From positions 1 to 64,000 of the forward strand of contig JAFSCF010000019.1 in assembly GCA_017436905.1 (NCBI GenBank): 64,000 nt of DNA. Reading direction: 5' to 3'. The DNA comes from Clostridia bacterium (GTDB lineage Bacteria > Bacillota > Clostridia > UMGS1810). A program made the position numbers and the translations under genes. A model generated the notes under the pieces. That model did no database searches. It was not told the origin of the DNA and saw nothing but the letters and a program-made list of their open reading frames with translations. How positions within the stretch are numbered: position 1 is the first letter of the stretch; each line of letters begins with the position of its first letter. Positions 54,820 to 61,628 of the stretch are shown here, piece after piece.

Positions 54820-54825
54820 ATTATA
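54820..54825 (-). promoter_or_regulatory. -10 element of the exported-protein operon
   Basis: A perfect TATAAT on the minus strand (ATTATA at 54820-54825) would place the start near 54813, at the edge of the palindrome. No good -35 is seen at 16-18 bases, so an activator or alternative element may be needed. Confidence 0.45.
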
Positions 54826-55176
54826 CGAATTATTTGCGATACAAAAATACTAAAATCTATGTAAAAAATATGCTTTTATCGTCATGGTGATTTATGTTGA
54901 AATTACCCAAACAAAACATCACCTTACAATAACACTTTACTAAAATTAAAGTGACTTTTCAAGAGGTCAAAGCCAAGTTTGGAAGACCTCACAATTAGTC
55001 GAATAAGTTTTTGTAAGTTGTATACTGCGGTTTTGTGCACGGCTTTACACAAAATCTGTAGTATGCTCGTTTTGTGAGGTTTTATGCGCAAAAACGAATA
55101 TTTTGGTTTTGTAAAAAAGCAACTTTTTTGATTTCAAAAACGGGTTCTTTTGCACATTTTTGTATTTTCCGTACAA
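54826..55176. other. AT-rich non-coding gap
   Basis: No reading frame with a ribosome-binding site is seen. Only weak inverted repeats occur: GAGGTC/GACCTC with inner CCAA/TTGG (54963-54990) and TTTTGTG/CACAAAA (55031-55054). It lies upstream of the exported-protein operon and downstream of the PBP gene and may hold activator sites that I cannot identify. Confidence 0.5.
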
Positions 55177-55215
55177 CAAAAAACACCTTGAAACAAAAAA
55201 TGTTTCAAGGTGTTT
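55177..55215 (-). terminator. Terminator of the PBP gene
   Basis: On the minus strand AAACACCTTGAAACA and TGTTTCAAGGTGTTT form a perfect 15-bp stem with a T5 loop and a T-rich tail. It ends seven bases before the PBP stop codon. Confidence 0.93.
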
Positions 55216-55221
55216 GATCTA

Positions 55222-57471
55222 TTATTCTGTTACTTCTTCAGGCGGTACTGACGGTGACACGGGGTAACCCTCAGGTCCGCTGATTTCAGGTTCAGTTTCC
55301 CCTGTGCTGTTTTCGCCGGCGGCATTTTCGCCATCGGGATTTTCGCCCTCTACGCTATTTTCTGCCTCTACCTCTTCGGGCGTTTTGCCGTGCTCACCGC
55401 TACAATAAGTACGAGGTGCGTTATTTCTGTCGTAATACCTTGTTATTGCGGTGCTGTTGCCCTCTTCGTCAAAGCAATCTTCTGTAGCAAGCATACCCGT
55501 TTCGGAGCATATACTAACTCCGGTTAATCCGCTTGGACGGTTGAAATACTCACTCTTTAACCCCTGATGCGCTTTGGTCATAACCTTTCGCCACAGCGAA
55601 AGCGCAGGGTTTGACGAAAACGACGGCAACTGGCTGTGGCTGTCGTATCCTACCCACACAGCACCAACATAGTGCGGTGTGTAACCTACAAACCATCTGT
55701 CGGTATCGTTATCGGTAGTACCTGTTTTACCTGCAGTATCCATACCCGATATTCCCGAGCCTGCTGCTGTACCACTTGAAACTACGCCTTTAAGCAATTC
55801 ATTTACATAAAACGCAGTAGTCGACTTAAATGCGGTATTGCGCTTCTGTTCTTTTACAAGAACGGTTTTACCAAGGTTATCCTCAACCTTTGTATAAAGA
55901 GTCGGCTCTATATACAAACCGTCATTGGGGAAAGTGGAGTATGCAGATGTCATCTCAAGCACTGTTACGCCGTTAGTAAGTCCACCAAGTGCCAATGTGG
56001 CAAGTGCACGGTCTGTATATGTTTTACCGTCACGTTTTTCACTTGAAATAAGCGTTGAGAAATTAAGACGGTTTGTCATATAATCAAACGATTTATCTAT
56101 AGTCAGTTTCTGCAGCACCTTTATCGCCGGGATATTTGCTGATATATTAACTGCACTGCGCACGGTCATATTACCGTAAAAACCGCCGTAGTGGTTTTTA
56201 GGCGACCATTCGCCAATGGTTATCGGCTCGTCTGCTACTGTAGAATCAGGTGTTATAAGCCCTAAATCTATAGCAGGTGCGTACACTGAAAGCGGCTTGA
56301 TGGTCGAACCCGGCTGACGTGTGGATTGTGTAGCACGGTTTAAACCTCGGCTCAAAGTTTTTTCGCCTCTGCCGCCTATGATTGCTTTTACGTAGCCGGT
56401 GTCCGGCTCTGTAATTACCATTGCCGCCTGAGGTTTTTCGCTTCCGCCGACAGACGGGAAGTTAGCATCATTTTCAAAAACGTCCTCCGCATAGTCCTGA
56501 ACGTCTTTATTAACGGTAGCATAAATCTTAAGCCCGCCGTTATATATCATATTTACTGCTTCGTCCTCGGTATAGTCATACTCTTGGCACAAGTCGTCTA
56601 TAAGTTCTTCTACAATAGCATCGGCAAAATACGACTGGCTTGTACCTTTATTTGTATCGCCTTTTTCAAATTTAAGTTCTTCGGCAATGGCTTCATCGTA
56701 ATCCTCTTGAGAAATGTATTCAAGTTCAAGCATCTTACCAAGAACAACACGCTGTTTTTCTATGTTTTTTTCTTTATTCTCAAACGGGTCATAAAGCGCA
56801 GGGTACTGCGTAATACCCGCAATGGACGCAGACTCTGCCAGGGTAAGTTCGCTGACAGATTTATTAAAATACACCTGAGATGCCGCCTCTACACCGTTAC
56901 AGCCCTGACCTAAATATATGGAGTTTAAATAAAGTTCAAGTATCTGCTGTTTGGAAAGTTTGGTTTCTACCACAAGCGCACGTATAATTTCCTTTATCTT
57001 ACGCATATATTTTCTGTCACGCTCGCCGGTTAAGTTTTTAACCAACTGCTGCGTGATGGAACTTCCGCCGTAGGTTGAGCCGCCTTTGAATACCTCGTTT
57101 AAAACAGCGCCCGTTGTACGCTTCCAGTCTACACCGTGGTGGCTCATAAAACGCTGGTCTTCAATAGCTATAAAGGCATCCTCAAGATAGTTGGGGATAG
57201 TGTCAATATCTGCCCATATTCTGTTTCCGCCAGACGAAAGGTACTCAAACTCCTCCCACTCGTCCGTTTCGGGGTCTTGCCAATACACTACGCTGGTGAG
57301 TTTTAAGTCAAGGTCGCCGTGTGAGTCACCAAACGAAAAATCTATTCCGCTTGCCACCCATGAAACAAATGCTATAACCGACACTATCAATACGATAAGC
57401 GTATATATAACAATCTTTTTAACATTTAATTTTTTCTTCTTTTTTTCAGGGGCTTGTGCTCTGCGTGCCAT
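55222..57471 (-). CDS. Class A penicillin-binding protein (PBP1 type)
   Basis: This bifunctional enzyme polymerises and crosslinks peptidoglycan. The 749 residues have a Lys-rich cytoplasmic start and one membrane segment (about 20-40). The GT51 glycosyltransferase domain shows EDQRFMSHHGVD (catalytic Glu104) and GGSSITQQLVKNL. The transpeptidase domain has STIK after RQPG, an SAN motif and KTGTT. A low-complexity tail rich in Glu, Asn and Pro follows (about 700-749). It is transcribed alone between two terminators or divergent regions. Confidence 0.95.
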   Translation of the reverse strand: MARRAQAPEKKKKKLNVKKIVIYTLIVLIVSVIAFVSWVASGIDFSFGDSHGDLDLKLTSVVYWQDPETDEWEEFEYLSSGGNRIWADIDTIPNYLEDAFIAIEDQRFMSHHGVDWKRTTGAVLNEVFKGGSTYGGSSITQQLVKNLTGERDRKYMRKIKEIIRALVVETKLSKQQILELYLNSIYLGQGCNGVEAASQVYFNKSVSELTLAESASIAGITQYPALYDPFENKEKNIEKQRVVLGKMLELEYISQEDYDEAIAEELKFEKGDTNKGTSQSYFADAIVEELIDDLCQEYDYTEDEAVNMIYNGGLKIYATVNKDVQDYAEDVFENDANFPSVGGSEKPQAAMVITEPDTGYVKAIIGGRGEKTLSRGLNRATQSTRQPGSTIKPLSVYAPAIDLGLITPDSTVADEPITIGEWSPKNHYGGFYGNMTVRSAVNISANIPAIKVLQKLTIDKSFDYMTNRLNFSTLISSEKRDGKTYTDRALATLALGGLTNGVTVLEMTSAYSTFPNDGLYIEPTLYTKVEDNLGKTVLVKEQKRNTAFKSTTAFYVNELLKGVVSSGTAAGSGISGMDTAGKTGTTDNDTDRWFVGYTPHYVGAVWVGYDSHSQLPSFSSNPALSLWRKVMTKAHQGLKSEYFNRPSGLTGVSICSETGMLATEDCFDEEGNSTAITRYYDRNNAPRTYCSGEHGKTPEEVEAENSVEGENPDGENAAGENSTGETEPEISGPEGYPVSPSVPPEEVTE

Positions 57472-57637
57472 ATAAGCGCCTCCCTATTTTAATTGATTTA
57501 GGCGAGTTCGAATACTGACTCATCATAATTGTACCACAAATTTATCAAAATGTATATTACAATTTAAAAACATTTTCTTGCATATTATATCACATTATGG
57601 CAAACACTATTGCAAACATACATTTAGGGGTTTTTTT

Positions 57638-58006
57638 ATGAACAAAAGTTTATATTTTAAAATATGCTCTATCGCCGTAGGAAGTTTTTTAATAATCTGG
57701 TCGGCGGCATTTACTTTATTTATGATTAAAGACAGAAACGAGGCAAAATCCGACATTCCTCAGCACGTGGCAGAAAATGTACAAAAAACAGTACAGAGCG
57801 CCAAACTTAAACACTACCTTGCCAAAGCAGACGGCAACAAGGTCGCCATATACGAAGTGTACACAAACGGGTTTGAAAAGTTAATCGGTATGCCTGATAT
57901 TAACCTTTCGCAAATTCCTGAGCAGGACAGAGTTAGTTTTAAGCAGGGAATTATACTGGCTGACAAAAGTGCACTGGCATCATTAATTGAAGATTTTACA
58001 AGTTAA
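57638..58006 (+). CDS. Membrane protein with BofC C-terminal-like domain
   Basis: About 122 residues: one N-terminal membrane segment (about 8-30) and a short extracytoplasmic domain with YLAKADGNKVAIYEV...LIGMPDINLSQIPEQDR...ILADKSALASLIEDFTS. This matches the pattern of the BofC C-terminal domain (checkpoint control of sigma-K processing in Bacillus spores), but many clostridial members are uncharacterised. ATG 57638 is chosen because AGGGG precedes it; the frame opens at 57578. It is a single plus-strand gene between PBP and nrdG. Confidence 0.72.
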   Translation: MNKSLYFKICSIAVGSFLIIWSAAFTLFMIKDRNEAKSDIPQHVAENVQKTVQSAKLKHYLAKADGNKVAIYEVYTNGFEKLIGMPDINLSQIPEQDRVSFKQGIILADKSALASLIEDFTS

Positions 58007-58033
58007 AAAGAGTGGTTAAAAACCACTCTTTTT
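58005..58033. terminator. Bidirectional terminator
   Basis: AAAAAGAGTGGTT and AACCACTCTTTTT form a perfect 13-bp stem around AAA, between the convergent BofC-like and nrdG genes. Confidence 0.93.
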
Positions 58034-58034
58034 A

Positions 58035-58559
58035 TTACCAATCTAAATCATACAAAACAACTTCGCCCGTTTCAAGTGATTTTTTTATATCGATTATACG
58101 CTGATTAAGCGAGCCTCTAAAACGCATATTCTGCTGACGGTTATTTTTTTCAAATCTGCCGTCAACCAAAACATCGCATTGTTCAAGTAACACTTTTTTT
58201 TCGGGATCAGCAATTATCTGCTCAAACGTATAGCCGCTGTAAACCCAAAAGTTTTTACCATGGTTTTCACGGATATACTTTGCTAAAAAAGCAAGTTCCC
58301 TCGCCTGTTCAAACGGCTCGCCGCCGCTGAAAGTAATATTGGTTAAACCGCTTTTCGTAAGGTCTTCGTACACGCTTTGCAATGTTACTATTCTGCCATT
58401 TGCTTTGTCCCACGTTTCGGGGTTATGACAACCGTCGCAATGATGGGGGCAATAGTTTACAAACAGAACATCTCTAAAACCTACACCGTCAACTGCGGAA
58501 CTGTATGTGATTCCCGATATGGAAATCTCGGAATTTAAGTCTATTCCATTATACTTCAT
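58035..58559 (-). CDS. nrdG: Anaerobic ribonucleotide reductase activating enzyme
   Basis: NrdG is a radical SAM enzyme that creates the glycyl radical on NrdD. The 174 residues have the cluster motif CPHHCDGCHNPETW (CX3CX2C), the GGEPFEQA segment and the later WVYSGYTFE pattern typical of NrdG. It overlaps the end of nrdD by 11 bases, so the two are coupled. Confidence 0.96.
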   Translation of the reverse strand: MKYNGIDLNSEISISGITYSSAVDGVGFRDVLFVNYCPHHCDGCHNPETWDKANGRIVTLQSVYEDLTKSGLTNITFSGGEPFEQARELAFLAKYIRENHGKNFWVYSGYTFEQIIADPEKKVLLEQCDVLVDGRFEKNNRQQNMRFRGSLNQRIIDIKKSLETGEVVLYDLDW

Positions 58560-60756
58560 GTGTAACTCTATCCTTTAACTCGGCTTTCTTTGCGGCGTTC
58601 CAACTGTTTGTGCTGCCTACAAGATAACCCGTGATACGCTGAATTGTATCGATGTTTTCGCTGCCACATTCGGGGCATACGGTAACATTTTCGTCAGCAT
58701 TTTCAAATCCACAGTCAAGACATCTGTTTCTTGTGTGGTTTACAGAACCGTAACCAATATTGTATTTATCCATAAGGTCTACTGTCTGCATAATACATTC
58801 GGGGTTATGGGTTGCATCGCCGTCAAGTTCTACATAGAAGATATGACCGCCCGTCTCATACTTATGGTAAGGACCTTCAACTGCTGCTTTATGCTCAACA
58901 CTACACTTGTACCATACGGGCACGTGTGATGAGTTGGTGTAGTACTCTTTATCAGTTATATCTTTAATTATACCAAAAAGTTCTCTGTCACGCTTTGTAA
59001 ACTTACCACTCAAACCTTCTGCAGGTGTCGCAAGCAGGCTGTAGTTTAAGTTACGCTCATCGGCAATTTCTTTGATCTTTTTATTCATATGTTCAACAAT
59101 CTCAAGACCGAGTTTCTGAGATTCTTCGCTTTCACCGTGGTGTTTGCCGGTAAGCGCAATTAAAGTTTCTGCAAGACCTATAAAACCGATACCGAGTGTA
59201 CCTGACTTGAGTATATCTTTAATCTGCTCGTCATTGGAAAGTTTTTCGCTACCATACCACATTCCGCTCATAAGCATCGGGAACTGTTTCTTTAATGCTG
59301 TACGCTGGAAAGAGTATCTGTCGTAAAGTTGACGTGCGGTTACTTCGATACATTTATCAAGTTTTTCATAGAATGTTGCAATTCTCTCCTTCTCGTCTGC
59401 TATATCCATACACTCAATACCGAGTTTTACGATATTGATTGTTGAGAACGAAAGGTTTCCTCTGCCGATAGATGTTTTATCGCCATGGCGGTTTTCATAA
59501 ACACGTGTACGGCAACCCATTGTGGCAACCTCGTGAACGTATCTCTTAGGATCGTCTGCTCTCCACTCGTCTGACTGGTTAAAGGTTGCGTCAAGATTTA
59601 AGAAATTCGGGAAAAATCTTCTGGCGGTTACTTTGCACGCCAGTTTATAAAGGTCGTAGTTGGGATCTTCGGGCAGGTAACTTACGCCACGTTTTTTCTT
59701 CCAGATCTGAATCGGGAAGATAGGGGTTTCGCCATTGCCTACACCACGGTATGTTGAATTTAAAATTTCTCTCATAATGCAACGGCCCTCGGCAGAGGTG
59801 TCTGTGCCGTAGTTGATTGATGAGAATACAACTTGATTTCCACCACGGCTGTGGATAGTGTTCATATTATGAATGAACGACTCCATAGCCTGATGAACTC
59901 TGTTTACTGTCTGGTTAATTGCGTGCTGCAGATAGCGGTCTTTACCCTCAAGACCGTCAAGCGGTTTTGTGAGGTAATCGTCAAACTTAGCGTCTTTTAA
60001 CTCAGACAGGTCTTCGCCTGTTAAACCTTCTAATTTTTTGATTTCTTCTACAAAAGAACTTCTTACATAAGGTGCAAGGTAAAAGTCGAATGCAGGTATT
60101 GCCTGACCGCCGTGCATCTCGTTCTGGATAGACTCCATAGAAATACATGCAATGATTGCAGCGGTTTCAATTCTTTTTGCAGGGCGGCTTGAACCATGAC
60201 CCGCATGAAAGCCGTTTTCCAAAACCATATCAAGCGGATGCTGCAGGCAAGTTAATGACTTCGTAGGATAGTAGTCGGCATCGTGAATATGGATATAGTT
60301 GCTCTTTACATAGTCTTTTGCTTCCTGAGAAAGCAACATATCTATAACGAACGGTTTTGAAGATTCACTCGCAAACTTCATCATCATACCTGCAGGGGTT
60401 TCTGCATTCATATTGGCATTTTCTTTAGTGATGTCGTTAGCGATTGTATTTACAATACCCATATACATCTCATAAGTTTTTCTGCCACGGGCAATGTTTC
60501 TTTTTTCTCTGTAAAGAATATATGCTTTTGCAACATTCTTATACTGAGATTTCATCAGTTCAACCTCGACAAGGTTCTGGATTTCTTCTACATCAATAAC
60601 ATCAACCTCAAGGTTGGCGAGTTTATTCGCTATCTCCTCGGCGTATTTAACGTCGTTAACAAATTCATGATTCATAGCCTTTAAGATAGCGTTTACTATC
60701 TTGGCTCTATCGAAATTTTCGATTCTGCCGTCTCTTTTACGGATATTCGATACCAT
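58549..60756 (-). CDS. nrdD: Anaerobic ribonucleoside-triphosphate reductase (class III)
   Basis: NrdD reduces ribonucleoside triphosphates to deoxy forms without oxygen. The 735 residues start with an ATP-cone (VSNIRKRDGRIENFDRAKIV) for allosteric control. The ten-stranded barrel follows, then a zinc site made of CLDCG and CPECG, and the glycyl-radical motif RITGY (Gly710). GGAGGAG precedes the ATG. Two NrdR boxes lie in the leader. No class I or II reductase is in the window. Confidence 0.97.
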   Translation of the reverse strand: MVSNIRKRDGRIENFDRAKIVNAILKAMNHEFVNDVKYAEEIANKLANLEVDVIDVEEIQNLVEVELMKSQYKNVAKAYILYREKRNIARGRKTYEMYMGIVNTIANDITKENANMNAETPAGMMMKFASESSKPFVIDMLLSQEAKDYVKSNYIHIHDADYYPTKSLTCLQHPLDMVLENGFHAGHGSSRPAKRIETAAIIACISMESIQNEMHGGQAIPAFDFYLAPYVRSSFVEEIKKLEGLTGEDLSELKDAKFDDYLTKPLDGLEGKDRYLQHAINQTVNRVHQAMESFIHNMNTIHSRGGNQVVFSSINYGTDTSAEGRCIMREILNSTYRGVGNGETPIFPIQIWKKKRGVSYLPEDPNYDLYKLACKVTARRFFPNFLNLDATFNQSDEWRADDPKRYVHEVATMGCRTRVYENRHGDKTSIGRGNLSFSTINIVKLGIECMDIADEKERIATFYEKLDKCIEVTARQLYDRYSFQRTALKKQFPMLMSGMWYGSEKLSNDEQIKDILKSGTLGIGFIGLAETLIALTGKHHGESEESQKLGLEIVEHMNKKIKEIADERNLNYSLLATPAEGLSGKFTKRDRELFGIIKDITDKEYYTNSSHVPVWYKCSVEHKAAVEGPYHKYETGGHIFYVELDGDATHNPECIMQTVDLMDKYNIGYGSVNHTRNRCLDCGFENADENVTVCPECGSENIDTIQRITGYLVGSTNSWNAAKKAELKDRVTHEV

Positions 60757-60773
60757 TTTTGCTCCTCCTCGTA

Positions 60774-60789
60774 AAACTATATATTGTGT
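60774..60789. promoter_or_regulatory. NrdR box 1 (nrdD leader)
   Basis: AAACTATATATTGTGT matches the NrdR consensus (acaCwAtATaTwGtgt) at nearly all core positions. It lies about 18 bases before the nrdD start. Confidence 0.8.
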
Positions 60790-60805
60790 TTTATTGTGTA
60801 AAATT

Positions 60806-60821
60806 TATCTATATATTGTGT
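60806..60821. promoter_or_regulatory. NrdR box 2 (nrdD leader)
   Basis: TATCTATATATTGTGT repeats box 1 with the same core, 32 bases away, about three helical turns, as expected for paired NrdR boxes. NrdR with bound dATP would repress nrdD-nrdG. The nrdR gene is not in the window. Confidence 0.8.
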
Positions 60822-60830
60822 CCAAGACCT

Positions 60831-60859
60831 ATTATAGAATACTTTACAAGAAAAAGCAA
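60831..60859 (-). promoter_or_regulatory. Promoter of nrdD-nrdG
   Basis: On the minus strand TTGCTT (60854-60859) and a perfect TATAAT (60831-60836) are 17 bases apart. The start would be near 60824, so both NrdR boxes lie just after it. Confidence 0.7.
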
Positions 60860-60903
60860 TACCTTTTTGAAAAATTTTTCAACAAATTTTCCAAAAAGGT
60901 ATT
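60851..60903 (-). terminator. Terminator of the 119-aa gene
   Basis: AATACCTTTTTG and CAAAAAGGTATT form a 12-bp stem around an A/T-rich 22-base loop, followed on the minus strand by GCTTTTTC. Its base overlaps the -35 of the nrdD promoter. Confidence 0.72.
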
Positions 60904-60928
60904 AAGGTCGTTTATTTAAGCCATTTAA

Positions 60929-61288
60929 TCAATTTAATTTATTTCCACACTTAGAGCAATAGTCGTCTTCAGCACCGTTTTCAGCATCATATACAGAGCA
61001 TTTTTTTATTGATTTATTTCTTTTAACTTCTGCTTCAACATCTTCAAGTTCGGATTTCAATGCTTTAATTTCGCTGATTAATGAGTTGATTTTATCGCCG
61101 TTATCAAGTTCATATTCAGTGGCAGTATAGTAAAGTTCACCCACTTTTTTATATCTTTCGTTGATTTCGTCTTTAAGTTCAACAACTTTAAGTTTAAGTT
61201 TTGTCTGCTCTACCAGTTCACCGGATACTTTTGCAGCATCTTTGGCGGTTTTTGTAACAACTTTTTTTACAGAATCAAATACGTTCAT
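60929..61288 (-). CDS. Coiled-coil protein with degenerate zinc ribbon
   Basis: The 119-residue cytosolic protein has a Lys/Glu-rich coiled coil (about 10-92) and a C-terminal segment where a zinc ribbon is expected. Only CSVYD...CSKCG remains, so the first CxxC knuckle has lost its second Cys while the second is intact. Such proteins are common in Clostridia with no known function. AAGGAGG precedes the ATG. It follows the 103-aa gene by 24 bases. Confidence 0.72.
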   Translation of the reverse strand: MNVFDSVKKVVTKTAKDAAKVSGELVEQTKLKLKVVELKDEINERYKKVGELYYTATEYELDNGDKINSLISEIKALKSELEDVEAEVKRNKSIKKCSVYDAENGAEDDYCSKCGNKLN

Positions 61289-61312
61289 AATATATCCTCC
61301 TTGATTTTTATA

Positions 61313-61624
61313 CTATTGATTGGCTGGCATTGCGTTGGCCTGTGCTGCTGCGGCTGCCTGCTGTTCGGCTATGGACTGCTGAATATTTTTTATCTGCATC
61401 TCCAGACTTGAGATGCGCTCCTCCTTAGCAGCAAGTTGAGAGTTTAGTTCGGCTATTTCTCCCTTTAAAGCCTCTACCTCATGAGCATCTGTCTGCGTGC
61501 TTGCCACCAGTTTGAAACTTATAAAAAATGACAACGCAAACACAAGTACATAAGCAAGTATATATAATGATACTTTGCCTGCTCTTTTTTTTCTGCCAGT
61601 TTTTGAATTGATGTAATAATCCAC
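61313..61624 (-). CDS. Small membrane-anchored coiled-coil protein
   Basis: The 103 residues have a short basic N-terminus (NSKTGRKKRAGK), one membrane segment (about 19-40) and an extracytoplasmic coiled coil (about 48-90), then an Ala/Gln-rich tail. The layout resembles FtsL/DivIC-type division proteins, but no specific motif supports that. It lies 4 bases after addA. Confidence 0.7.
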   Translation of the reverse strand: MDYYINSKTGRKKRAGKVSLYILAYVLVFALSFFISFKLVASTQTDAHEVEALKGEIAELNSQLAAKEERISSLEMQIKNIQQSIAEQQAAAAAQANAMPANQ

Positions 61625-61628
61625 AGTA

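Noticed and set aside
61313-61624. Calling the 103-aa protein FtsL or DivIC
   Set aside because: Only the generic layout of one membrane segment plus coiled coil agrees; the gene is next to addA, not in a division cluster.
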